DNA of 64,000 nucleotides from Sphingobium sp. CR2-8 (GTDB taxonomy: Bacteria > Pseudomonadota > Alphaproteobacteria > Sphingomonadales > Sphingomonadaceae): assembly GCF_035818615.1 (NCBI RefSeq), contig NZ_JAYKZY010000001.1, positions 854,702 through 918,701 on the forward strand. Direction: 5' to 3'. Both the position numbers and the translations under genes were made by a program. The notes beneath the pieces were generated by a model, which had not been told where the DNA came from, ran no database searches, and saw only the letters and a program-made list of their open reading frames with translations. This document shows positions 37,547 through 45,693 of this stretch, piece by piece; position 1 is the stretch's first letter, and every line of letters begins with the position of its first letter.

Positions 37547-38824
37547 TTACTGGACCTGCGTGTCGTTCGCTTGCGGAGTGAATTTTACAGGCATGTATTT
37601 CAGTCCGCTGCCATTGGTGGACCCCAGCCAGCTCCCTGGGCCGTCGAGATCGATATCGGGCAGGCGGGTAAGAACCTCGTCGAGCAGCAATTTCATTTCC
37701 AACCGGGCCAGATTGCGCCCAAGGCAGAAATGATCACCCTGCGACGTACCGAAGGTCAGATGGGGGTTGGGATTTCGTTTGATGTCGAAGCTCTGCGGGT
37801 TTTCGAACACCGACTCGTCGCGATTGGCCGATACGAGCCATGCGACCACCCAGTCACCCTCCTTCAGCAGCTTTCCTCCGAATTCGATGTCCTTCGCGAC
37901 AACGCGGAAACGGTGCTTCGCAGGGCAACCGTAACGCAACCCCTCCTCGACGGCCTTGTCGAGAAGCGAGCGGTCGGCACGAAGCATCTCGAATTGCTCG
38001 CGATTCTCCAACAATGCCTGCATGGTTAGAGAAAAGCCATTTCGCGTGGTATCCAGGCCGGCCGCCACCATAGACCAGCACCACCAGCCCACATCGCGAT
38101 CGTCCCATGGCGTCCCGTCGGTCGCCATGTTCGCGATGAGCGTGGTCAAATCATCCTTCGGATCCGTACGGCGCTGGATGGCGAGATCGAGAAGATAGTC
38201 GAACATCTCCTTCTGCGCGAGAAGCCGGCTTTCGCTGGCAGTCATCCCCTTCATCCGATGGTCGGGGTCCTGCGAACCAAGGAAGACGGAGGTATATCGG
38301 CGCATTCGCCCCATGTCTTCGGGAGGCACACCCATGAGGTCGCAGACGAAGCGCGAAGGCAGTTCGGCTGACACATCTTCGACAAGGTCGCATTTCCCAC
38401 GTGGTGCAACCTCATCAATGATCTCCCGGCAGAGCTCTCGGACCCCCGTCGTCAGTTTGGCGACGACCGGCGTCGTGAAGTGCCGGTTGAAAGGCCGCCG
38501 GTACTGCATATGTCGCGGTGCATCCGTATAAGTTGGAAGCGAATTATAGCCTGCTTCGTACTGGTCAACCTTGAAGACTTCCTCGGGATCGGGCGGCAGA
38601 TGACCACCGAGACGCGAGCTGAACGTGTCGACGTCGTGTAAAACCTGGATGACATCCGCGTGGCGGGTGATCGACCAGAATGGCCTGCCGTAGTTGCCCT
38701 CCGTCCAATGGACGGGGTCTTCCTTGCGTAATACCTCGAAGTCCGTATGGAAATCACGACCCGCGAAATAGGCGGACGTCGTGATATTTTGGTCGATTTC
38801 CTTGTGATCAGCCATGGGTTCCAT
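37547..38824 (-). CDS. Cytochrome P450 (CYP-B)
   Basis: A soluble P450 of about 425 residues. The I-helix AAGLDTTRNG, EEGLR (ExxR) and haem loop FGTSQGDHFCLG are visible; the loop is two residues longer than usual. The end (LKYMPVKFTP) and NPHLTFG resemble the CYP125/CYP124/CYP142-like group that hydroxylates sterol side chains and terpenoids, a family-level impression only. Two in-frame ATGs (38824 and 38815) flank GGAGG at short and long spacing; the first is used. It is paralogous to CYP-C at 42033. It probably forms an operon with the downstream SDR. Confidence 0.93.
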   Translation of the reverse strand: MEPMADHKEIDQNITTSAYFAGRDFHTDFEVLRKEDPVHWTEGNYGRPFWSITRHADVIQVLHDVDTFSSRLGGHLPPDPEEVFKVDQYEAGYNSLPTYTDAPRHMQYRRPFNRHFTTPVVAKLTTGVRELCREIIDEVAPRGKCDLVEDVSAELPSRFVCDLMGVPPEDMGRMRRYTSVFLGSQDPDHRMKGMTASESRLLAQKEMFDYLLDLAIQRRTDPKDDLTTLIANMATDGTPWDDRDVGWWCWSMVAAGLDTTRNGFSLTMQALLENREQFEMLRADRSLLDKAVEEGLRYGCPAKHRFRVVAKDIEFGGKLLKEGDWVVAWLVSANRDESVFENPQSFDIKRNPNPHLTFGTSQGDHFCLGRNLARLEMKLLLDEVLTRLPDIDLDGPGSWLGSTNGSGLKYMPVKFTPQANDTQVQ

Positions 38825-39131
38825 GTGCCTCCGTTGAAAGTCTCTCTCTCAAAGTAGAGACATCCGTGACCGATACCCTCACAGAGACTGTCGAAAACAT
38901 TGGATTCTTGTCCAAATCCCCTGACACACCCGTCACCGACGCTCGAGGGGATAGGTCGGGAGCAGAATTGGCGCTATGTTCGGAGAATGTTCCTATAGGC
39001 AGCTGCAACACGAGCGCACGTTAATACCGGGACACGTAGCCGACAATTTCGTGACCCGTGAAGGCGCGAGCGACCTTATTGCCGATGCCTGCCAACGTCT
39101 AGAATGCGGATAATAGAAAAGGGAGGAAGCC
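38825..39131. promoter_or_regulatory. Divergent gap between CYP-B and a decayed gene
   Basis: 307 bases containing the promoter of the P450 gene. The AGTCTCTCTCTC / AGAGACAT repeats around 38836-38870 could form a weak hairpin in the P450 leader. Nothing else is recognised. Confidence 0.4.
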
Positions 39132-39720
39132 ATGGGTCGAATTACCAAGACCGACGTCGAGCAATGGGATCCTGATCTGCGTCGGATGATCTCGGCCGAC
39201 GGGTTGCATGCGATCACTCGGGGGTATTTGACCTGCTGGCGCATCGCCCAGCGCCCACAGCGTATTATGGCACCATGAACGAGGAGCAGGCGCTTGTTTC
39301 CCGGCAGATCGAACTCATGCGGCTACGCATGGCCTTCCACATCCATGCCGCACCTGCATGGAGGCCCGCTACCAGGACGGGTTCGACGACCGGGCAACCG
39401 ACGGTCTCGTCTGTTCTTTGCAAAAGCCCACGGAGGTGCCCTATCTGACCGGAGCAGGACGCACGGTGCTGGCATACGCCGATGAGTTCATGACCAATCA
39501 CCTTTCGATCGACGACGGCACCCTGGATAGGGTGTGTGCGATCACTTGGAAGGAGGGCAATGGTGATGATCAACGCCCGCCGAGCCGCTAGCAGCTTCGG
39601 CATGTTTGCCCCAGTGCTGCACAGGTGGAAGACCTGCCCAGCGATTTCGCTGAAACGGCGAACGAATGCGTAACGCCCTGGGCCATGCCGCACTTAGTCG
39701 TCAGAGACGCAAGCCACTTC
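39132..39720 (+). pseudogene. Decayed carboxymuconolactone decarboxylase/AhpD-family gene
   Basis: The gene begins with a good start (GGGAGG, ATG 39132, MGRITKTDVEQWDPDLR) but shifts frame at a G5 run at 39220-39224. The conserved parts continue as FDLLAHRPAP, MRLRMAFH, then after a second shift near 39343 as the redox motif CRTCMEARYQDGFDD, TLAYADEFMTNHLSIDD. A TAG lies at 39589, and VEDLPSDFAE with VTPWAMPHLVV follows in the same frame. Intact relatives have about 190 residues and a CxxC active site in an all-helical fold. At least three lesions make it a pseudogene. Confidence 0.8.
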
Positions 39721-39930
39721 CGGCGTACCGAGTTGCTGACTCAATCTCGAAGGGCCTCAATATTGGCTGGACTAGCGCGGAGAGTCCGTTCGAACATCCG
39801 GAGCAACGCATTACGCTGCACCGGTTTGCTTAGTGGCTATCCTCAGCTCTTTAGGCGTTAGCATAGACTTGCCTGCGTAAAATAGCGCGGACAATCCACC
39901 CCGGCATTATCAAGTAACGGAGAACACAGC

Positions 39931-41250
39931 ATGAGCGAGCCAGCAAACGATCCGTACCCTCCTTCTTGGCAGGCCTGGTCTGTTGTCGCTCTACTTCTTG
40001 TGCTCAACATTGTCTCACTGATGGATCGGCAATTACTGTCGCTCCTTGCAGTAGCGGTTCAGGACGACCTGAAGCTTTCAGATGTGCAGCTCGGCCTCCT
40101 GCAAGGCCTCGCATTTGCCTTGTTCCATGCGGTGATGGCGCTTCTGTTAGGCTGGGCGGTCGATCGCTACAGCCGCCGTATCGTGATCTTCTGGGGCATC
40201 ATAACTTGGTCGTTGAGCTGCGCGGCGGGGGGGCTGGCGTCTGGTTTCGCGCAATTGTTCGCAAGCCGGCTGGGCGTGGGTGCCGGGGAGGCGGTGATGC
40301 AGCCGGCGGGCTATTCGCTGATCCGCGATCTCCTGCCTCCTGCACGACGCGTCGCGGGATTCGGCATCTTCGGAATGGGATCAAGCCTGGGCGTGGGGGT
40401 TTCCTATGGGTTCGGCGGCAGCCTTGTCGCTTCCCTGATGGATACGAACAGCATTCTAGCCCCGCTAGGGGCCTATTTTCGGCCGTGGCAATCCGCGCTG
40501 ATCCTCGCCGGCTTGCCGGGCGTAGCCCTTGCCTTTCTCGTCCTGCTCATCCGGGAGCCTGCCCGTCGAGGCGGCGCACCCGCCAGGGGGCCATTCTTCA
40601 GTCCGCTCGTCGCGTGCGCGCGTCGTTATGGCACTATGCTCCCGCTCCTGATGCTGGGATTCGCGTTGACAACTCTGTGCAGCTATTGCCTGTTTGCGTG
40701 GACCCCCGTCTATCTTGATCGCCAATTCGGCTGGGATACACAAACGGTGGGATATGGGCTGGCCATCAGCCTGGGCCTTTTCCCGGCATCCGGTTTCCTC
40801 ATCGGCGGGGCCATCGTCGATCGCTTCTTCATGGCGGGGCGCCGTGACATCCTGCTTCTCCTTCCGATGGCGCTGATGAGTGTCGGCGCCGTGACGGCAG
40901 TGCTCGCGTTTCAGGCATCATCCCCGTATGCATTCCTAGGCATGCTGGGCGTGATCGCGTTCACGGTCGCCGCTCTCACGCCCTGCGCATTCGCCTCCCT
41001 CCAACTGCTCGCGCCTGCCGACTTACGGGGACGGATCACCGGAGCTTTCATGGTGGTTCAGAACTTCGTCGGCGCCGCGGGTGGACCGTTGATTGTGGCG
41101 CTGATCACCGAACATGTTCTGCACGACCGCGACAAGGTCGGCACGTCGGTTGCGATCACGGTGGTTACGGCTGGCGCTATCGCCGTACTGCTATTTGCCT
41201 CGATCCTGCGCCCCTTCAAAGCCGCCATCGCACATGTTGATGCCAATTGA
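39931..41250 (+). CDS. MFS transporter (spinster/hexuronate-type)
   Basis: A 439-residue 12-helix transporter. NIVSLMDRQLLSLL in helix 1, ALLLGWAVDRYSRR as the loop 2-3 motif, and SRLGVGAGEAVMQPAG in helix 4 fit the MFS group found in sphingomonad aromatic and steroid degradation loci, which imports organic acids or sterol-like compounds. It is monocistronic on the plus strand, after the decayed gene. Direction and substrate are unknown. Confidence 0.9.
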   Translation: MSEPANDPYPPSWQAWSVVALLLVLNIVSLMDRQLLSLLAVAVQDDLKLSDVQLGLLQGLAFALFHAVMALLLGWAVDRYSRRIVIFWGIITWSLSCAAGGLASGFAQLFASRLGVGAGEAVMQPAGYSLIRDLLPPARRVAGFGIFGMGSSLGVGVSYGFGGSLVASLMDTNSILAPLGAYFRPWQSALILAGLPGVALAFLVLLIREPARRGGAPARGPFFSPLVACARRYGTMLPLLMLGFALTTLCSYCLFAWTPVYLDRQFGWDTQTVGYGLAISLGLFPASGFLIGGAIVDRFFMAGRRDILLLLPMALMSVGAVTAVLAFQASSPYAFLGMLGVIAFTVAALTPCAFASLQLLAPADLRGRITGAFMVVQNFVGAAGGPLIVALITEHVLHDRDKVGTSVAITVVTAGAIAVLLFASILRPFKAAIAHVDAN

Positions 41251-41692
41251 TCGCCGTTCAAACGTGAGCCTTCGACGTTTCCTACATAACGCCATGTTAC
41301 GACATAGCGCCAGGCCGTCCGACCACCGCAAACAATGCTCGCAAGATGAAAGAACTCACAACCAAGGCCTTTCAGGCCATCGCGGCGGCGAATGCAAGAT
41401 TATAATTGGCGCTGCACTGCCCCCATCGCCAGCTATTTAAGCATTTGGCGCGCGTATATCGACGCGCTGCTCGATTGATAGCGAAAAGTATCAATGAGAG
41501 AGCAAGTCCCAGTTGTCGCAGGGACGAAGCTCCAACGAGACTTGTAATTGGTATTAAAAGCCAAGTTGGATCACGTGCTTAATCAGCAGGATCCAGCTGA
41601 CGCATGCCACGGTTCCCAAGAGCAATATGCAAGGCAATCGAGGCATAATGATATTGATTTCGCAGGAAGGCAGATGCTTTCCAAACGCGATC
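41251..41692. other. Convergent non-coding gap between MFS and ferredoxin genes
   Basis: 442 bases with no supported gene. A short inverted repeat GCGCGT/ACGCGC lies around 41449-41466. No conserved open frame. Confidence 0.4.
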
Positions 41693-42013
41693 TTAAAGGT
41701 TCGATTGGGGTATACCAATGACGATGCCGTCCAAAGGCAAATCAATCATGATCTGGCAGCTTAGCCGGCTGTTGGGCCGAAAGTCCTCGACCATTTCCAG
41801 CAGCTCGCTCTCAGCGAAATCAGCCGGCACGAGCCTGTCGATCCAGTCATCCTCGGCATGGACATGACAGGTCGCACAGGTCATCGCACCGCCGCATTCA
41901 GCCTCGATGCCAGCCAGTCCGTTCTCGACGGCAACACACATTACGCTGTTGCCCGCGAGGGCATCGACTGTCCGCACTTCACCGTCCGGATAACGAAATT
42001 TCACTTGCGGCAC
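41693..42013 (-). CDS. 2Fe-2S ferredoxin paired with CYP-C
   Basis: A 106-residue adrenodoxin-type ferredoxin with ligands in ECGGAMTCATCHVHA and a distal Cys in RLSCQIMI. It starts 19 bases after the P450 stop on the same strand, so it is the dedicated redox partner. It is similar throughout to the ferredoxin at 32886. The reductase that recharges it is not in the window. Confidence 0.95.
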   Translation of the reverse strand: MPQVKFRYPDGEVRTVDALAGNSVMCVAVENGLAGIEAECGGAMTCATCHVHAEDDWIDRLVPADFAESELLEMVEDFRPNSRLSCQIMIDLPLDGIVIGIPQSNL

Positions 42014-42032
42014 TTCACGTCTCTTTCAAATT

Positions 42033-43292
42033 TCAAGCCGCCAGCGAGCGCTTCTGGGTAAAGCGTACGGGCAGCTTCGTAAGTGAGCTGGTGTTGTCGG
42101 ATTCCAGCCAAGAAATTCCACCCGCCAGTTCCAGGTCGGGCATGTGCTGGACGACCGCCGACAGCATGAGCTGCATTTCCATGCGAGTGAGATGACGACC
42201 AAGACAATTATGGGTTCCGATGCTGAAGCCCAGATGGGGGTTGGGAGAACGCGTGATGTCCAGCTTGTTCGGGTTCTCGAAAATGGTTTCGTCGCGATTA
42301 GCCGAAGCCAGCCACGGCACCACCCAATCGCCCTTGCGGATGAGCTTGCCGTGCAACTCATAGTCTCGGGTGGCGACCCTGAACTTATGCTTCGATGGGC
42401 TTACCCAGCGCACGACTTCTTCCGCCGCTTGCGGGGCAAGCGACGGATCCGAGCGCAGCCGGGCGGCTTGCTCAGGATTTTGGATGAGCCCAAGAAAGCC
42501 TACGGACAAAGCACCGCGCGTGGTTTCTAAACCGGCCACGACCAGAGAAAAACACCACCAGCCGACGTCGCGTTCGCTCATGCGTTCGCCATTGGCCAAC
42601 ACCATATTGCTGACTAGGCTGGTAAAATCGTCAGCGGGCTTGGCGCGCCGCTGCATGGCGAGATCGAACATATAGTCGAACAGCGCCTTGACCATCGTGT
42701 GCTGGGTTTTCACCCTGTCTCCGTCGATCTGATTCTCCGGATCCTGCGCACCCATGAAGGCGGTGCAGTAATACCGTACCTTGTCCCAGTCTTCGCGTGG
42801 GACACCCATCATCTCACACACGACTAGGGCTGGCAGCGGGCCAGCAATGTCATCGACCAAGTCGCACTCCCCCCTCGGCAATACCTCCGAGAGGAGCTGG
42901 TCGACAATGCTCTGCACCGCAGTGCGCAGGCGGGCGATGGCCGGTACCGAGAAATGCTTGTTGAAGGGTTGCCGCAGAAGCAGGTGGCGCGGCGGATCGA
43001 GGAAGGTCGCAATGCCATCGAAACCCAACACCTCGCGTTGCTCCGGCGTCGGCTCTTCCGCCGTCAGCGGCATGATACCGCCATATTCGGAACTGAAGGC
43101 GTGGGGGTCTTCGAGTACCGTTACGCAATCGGCGTAGCGGGTGATCGACCAGAAGGGCTTAACCCCGTTGCAGCCGTTCGTCCAGTGAACCGGGTCCTCG
43201 GCGCGCAGGCGGCGGAAGTCTTCGTAGAACTTGCCCGTCGTGAAATATGAAGAGGTTGTCAGGTTATCGTCCAGCTCTCGCCACTGCGTCAT
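42033..43292 (-). CDS. Cytochrome P450 (CYP-C)
   Basis: A 419-residue P450. VVAGLETTRGA in the I-helix, EEVVRW as ExxR and FSIGTHNCLGRHL as the haem loop are clear. NLTTSSYFTTGKF near the start and SPNPHLGF near the haem are shared with CYP-B (NITTSAYFAGRDF, NPNPHLTF), so both derive from one ancestor. The start ATG 43292 has GGGAG 8 bases upstream; an extension to 43373 has no support. A TTGACA-17-CATTAT promoter lies just upstream. The product oxidises an unknown hydrophobic substrate with the downstream ferredoxin. Confidence 0.95.
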   Translation of the reverse strand: MTQWRELDDNLTTSSYFTTGKFYEDFRRLRAEDPVHWTNGCNGVKPFWSITRYADCVTVLEDPHAFSSEYGGIMPLTAEEPTPEQREVLGFDGIATFLDPPRHLLLRQPFNKHFSVPAIARLRTAVQSIVDQLLSEVLPRGECDLVDDIAGPLPALVVCEMMGVPREDWDKVRYYCTAFMGAQDPENQIDGDRVKTQHTMVKALFDYMFDLAMQRRAKPADDFTSLVSNMVLANGERMSERDVGWWCFSLVVAGLETTRGALSVGFLGLIQNPEQAARLRSDPSLAPQAAEEVVRWVSPSKHKFRVATRDYELHGKLIRKGDWVVPWLASANRDETIFENPNKLDITRSPNPHLGFSIGTHNCLGRHLTRMEMQLMLSAVVQHMPDLELAGGISWLESDNTSSLTKLPVRFTQKRSLAA

Positions 43293-43344
43293 CGCGCACT
43301 CTCCCTCTTGATGGGTCTCGGGGGTCACCCCAGCTACGCTGAGA

Positions 43345-43380
43345 ATAATGCCAAATACGCCTATTAGTGTCAAGTTGTCA
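43345..43380 (-). promoter_or_regulatory. Promoter of CYP-C with element shared at 50168
   Basis: On the minus strand, TTGACA (43368-43373) is followed after 17 bases by CATTAT (43345-43350), about 53 bases before the P450 start. The sequence 43354-43380 recurs at 50168-50194 with 22 of 27 identical positions, including GCCTAT, two variable bases, GTGTCAAGT on the plus strand. A shared regulator is inferred. Confidence 0.55.
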
Positions 43381-43857
43381 CAATATGTCTAATTTCTGGA
43401 TTATACGTCTTGAAAGACGTCCATTTGACGCCCGATTGAGCCATCGATCCAGGATCAGGCATGAAGGCGGTGGATCAGAAAAACCTTCTGTCTTGTGATA
43501 CTTCCCTGCCGCGACCATAGCTTGTACTCGTAGCGCTGCTTGTGACCGGAGATAGCAGCGTCGAGCGCAATCACGCCGGCGAGGCCCTTCGCATGAAAAA
43601 TCGCCGGTGAAGGTACCGCTTCGCAGGCATGTCGGCGGTCGTCTGTTCTCCGCCACGATCGGCGAGACCATGTCACCGCCACCAATATGGAGGGGCATCA
43701 TCTCGAACAGCGCCATGAATTTCTTCATCGCCCGTGTCCTATCGACTGGTTGGCAGCGCATTGGCGCGTCGTGCAATCACCGTGCCTCGCCCGCATGATC
43801 GAAGTGCCATCACGCCTCCGCCGGTCTCGAAACGAGCGCTGCCTCTCGTACAGCCCG
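43381..43857. other. Gap with possible gene remnant
   Basis: 477 bases. On the minus strand 43378-43776 an open frame begins MKKFMALFEMMPLHIGGGDM after a weak site, and a second frame overlaps it with GLAGVIALDAAISGHKQRYEYKLW, which looks more protein-like. This may be one frameshifted gene, but no family is recognised. Confidence 0.3.
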
Positions 43858-44709
43858 TCACTGTCGCGTGCGAAAACGGAAGCCGCTGGGAGTCTCACCT
43901 TGAAGCTTGCGAAATGCGGAGGAGAAGGTGCTAGATACGGCGAAGCCCAGCCGGAAGCTGATTTCCTTTAGGGGAAGATCGGTCTCCGATAACAGCGCCT
44001 TGGCTTTGGTGAGCCGAACACTTTCGACATAATCGTGGATGGTGTGACCGGTCGAATTCTTGAAAGCTCTACGCAGGTGAGCGGGGCTAACATTGCAAGT
44101 CGCGGCGATCTCGTCGATCGTCGGACAACGCTGAATAGTCGCTTCGATGAATTCCACCACACGGTTAAGGTGCGACGGCTGCAGCTTGCCATCGCGGGTG
44201 CGTGCTCGCAGTTGCTCCCCCGGCTGGCCGAAATGGCGTGAGATCTCGACCGCCACTGCTGAAGCAAGCGATTCGATCAGCAAAGTGCTTGCTAGCCCAG
44301 GCGCCGCCACCTCGTTGCCCATCCATTGAATAGCTTGGTCGATACGACTGTTCCGGACGTCGCAGCAGCGTGTGAGGTCGCCCTTATCCCACTCACCAGG
44401 TATGTTCGCCATGGCGGAAAACCAGTCGCGGTCGAAGCGGCATGTAACCGTCTGAACATACTCGTCGTTCGCCGCTGCGCTCGTGCTGAAGGGCACATGT
44501 GCGGGAAAGAACATAAGTTGGCCGAAAGGCCGTTCCGAATTGTCCACCAAAGCAGACACGCCGAGCTGCGTTGGGTTGCTTCGGCGGCGTAGTAGATGAT
44601 GCGGCTCGACCTCGACGATCTCCGCGCCCCGATGCCAACGATAATCGACGATTTGGACGCAAACGCCGGGAAGATCGATCCGGGAATTGATTTTGTCTTG
44701 CAACGACAT
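43858..44709 (-). CDS. AraC-family transcriptional regulator (pair B)
   Basis: A 283-residue AraC/XylS-type regulator: sensor domain starting VCVQIVDYRWHRG with LMFFPAHVPF, and C-terminal HTHs IDEIAATCNVSPAHLRRAF and LKEISFRLGFAVSSTFSSAF. It is the paralogue of 14651-15514. GGAGGG precedes ATG 44709. It lies upstream of CYP-C on the same strand. In both loci a pair-B AraC gene adjoins a P450, so P450 control is the likely role. Confidence 0.92.
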   Translation of the reverse strand: MSLQDKINSRIDLPGVCVQIVDYRWHRGAEIVEVEPHHLLRRRSNPTQLGVSALVDNSERPFGQLMFFPAHVPFSTSAAANDEYVQTVTCRFDRDWFSAMANIPGEWDKGDLTRCCDVRNSRIDQAIQWMGNEVAAPGLASTLLIESLASAVAVEISRHFGQPGEQLRARTRDGKLQPSHLNRVVEFIEATIQRCPTIDEIAATCNVSPAHLRRAFKNSTGHTIHDYVESVRLTKAKALLSETDLPLKEISFRLGFAVSSTFSSAFRKLQGETPSGFRFRTRQ

Positions 44710-45641
44710 ATCCCTCCCTCCGCCCGGCCCAAATACCGGGGACTGTCTTATCGACAGCCCTTGGCATTGATACGCGAAAGGGACGTCTGCTGCGCCCTAC
44801 CCGCCCTAGAGTGATACACAGCATTAGATCTGCGGCGTCATGTATACCACACTATGCCTTTAGGTAATCAGGCGTTCCCTTCGTGACAATCTCGCTTCCA
44901 CAAACTGTTCTCAGAGCGAACATATGCCATACATTCATCAATGCTCGTTCAGCGCTCTCCCAGACCCTATGTAAAGATGCCGTGAAGCAGCTCGCTGAAT
45001 TGTTCATTTAGCGGTAAATATTCGATCTTTCACACGTCGAAGCTTCATATGGGCTCCCGATCCCGGCAGACGGCGGTTCCCCCACGATCTGACCCGGTGT
45101 TCAGCGACGGCAATGTGCAAATGCCCTTTGTGCTAGTATGCTCGTTCGGGTCGACACGATGTGCATCATAGGGTGATCCGGAAGGGTGTCTACCCACAGC
45201 CTCCCGGATCAAGCTGGCGACGACCGCCCAGTGATCGCGGCCGACATCGAAGCCCAAGAGATAGGGCATATTGCGTTTCAAAAGCCAATGGATGGATGCT
45301 GAGTCCGACGAAATTGCTACCGGGTTCGATGCGGCCGGCATCCAGGAAACGGGTGCCCTTCTCCTTACGGTGAGGGCGCAGCCGATGTTTTGGGCGAACG
45401 TGATCTTGTGGCTGATCCGTCAGAGTGTGGCGTCGAGAAATCTGTGCGGGTTCTCGACGACGGGGCAGATCTCACAATGCTGCGCCGTCCGACGTTCCTC
45501 GGGCGACAGATTGCAAAGCTCGGGATCAATTCAGTAGAGCTTGGCAGTGCGCCCCGGCCCTTCGGTGACGGACCGCAACATCGTGAGTATCCGCTCGTCA
45601 GCAATATGCGCGGAAAACACCGAGCATGTATTGCCGTACGG
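44710..45641. other. Long unassigned region between AraC and TBDR-3
   Basis: About 930 bases. Minus-strand frames contain protein-like pieces (NMPYLLGFDVGRDHWAVV near 45190-45270; a Cys-rich HCEICPVVENPH stretch near 45450), broken by stops and shifts. It may be a decayed gene, but no family can be named. The AraC promoter is at its left end. Confidence 0.35.
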
Positions 45642-45680
45642 GGGGGGGCGGACGGATGGCTATATCCGTTTCGCCCCCCG
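45642..45680 (-). terminator. Strong hairpin downstream of TBDR-3
   Basis: GGGGGGCG pairs with CGCCCCCC and an inner ACGGAT pairs with ATCCGT around a 6-base loop, 14 bases beyond the receptor stop. A run of nine G (45640-45648) lies at its left side. No T-tract follows on the minus strand. Confidence 0.65.
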
Positions 45681-45693
45681 TTTCGGTTCGAAA

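Noticed and set aside
45640..45648. Run of nine G as a phase-variation tract
   Set aside because: It lies beyond the TBDR-3 stop in the terminator hairpin, outside any coding region or promoter.
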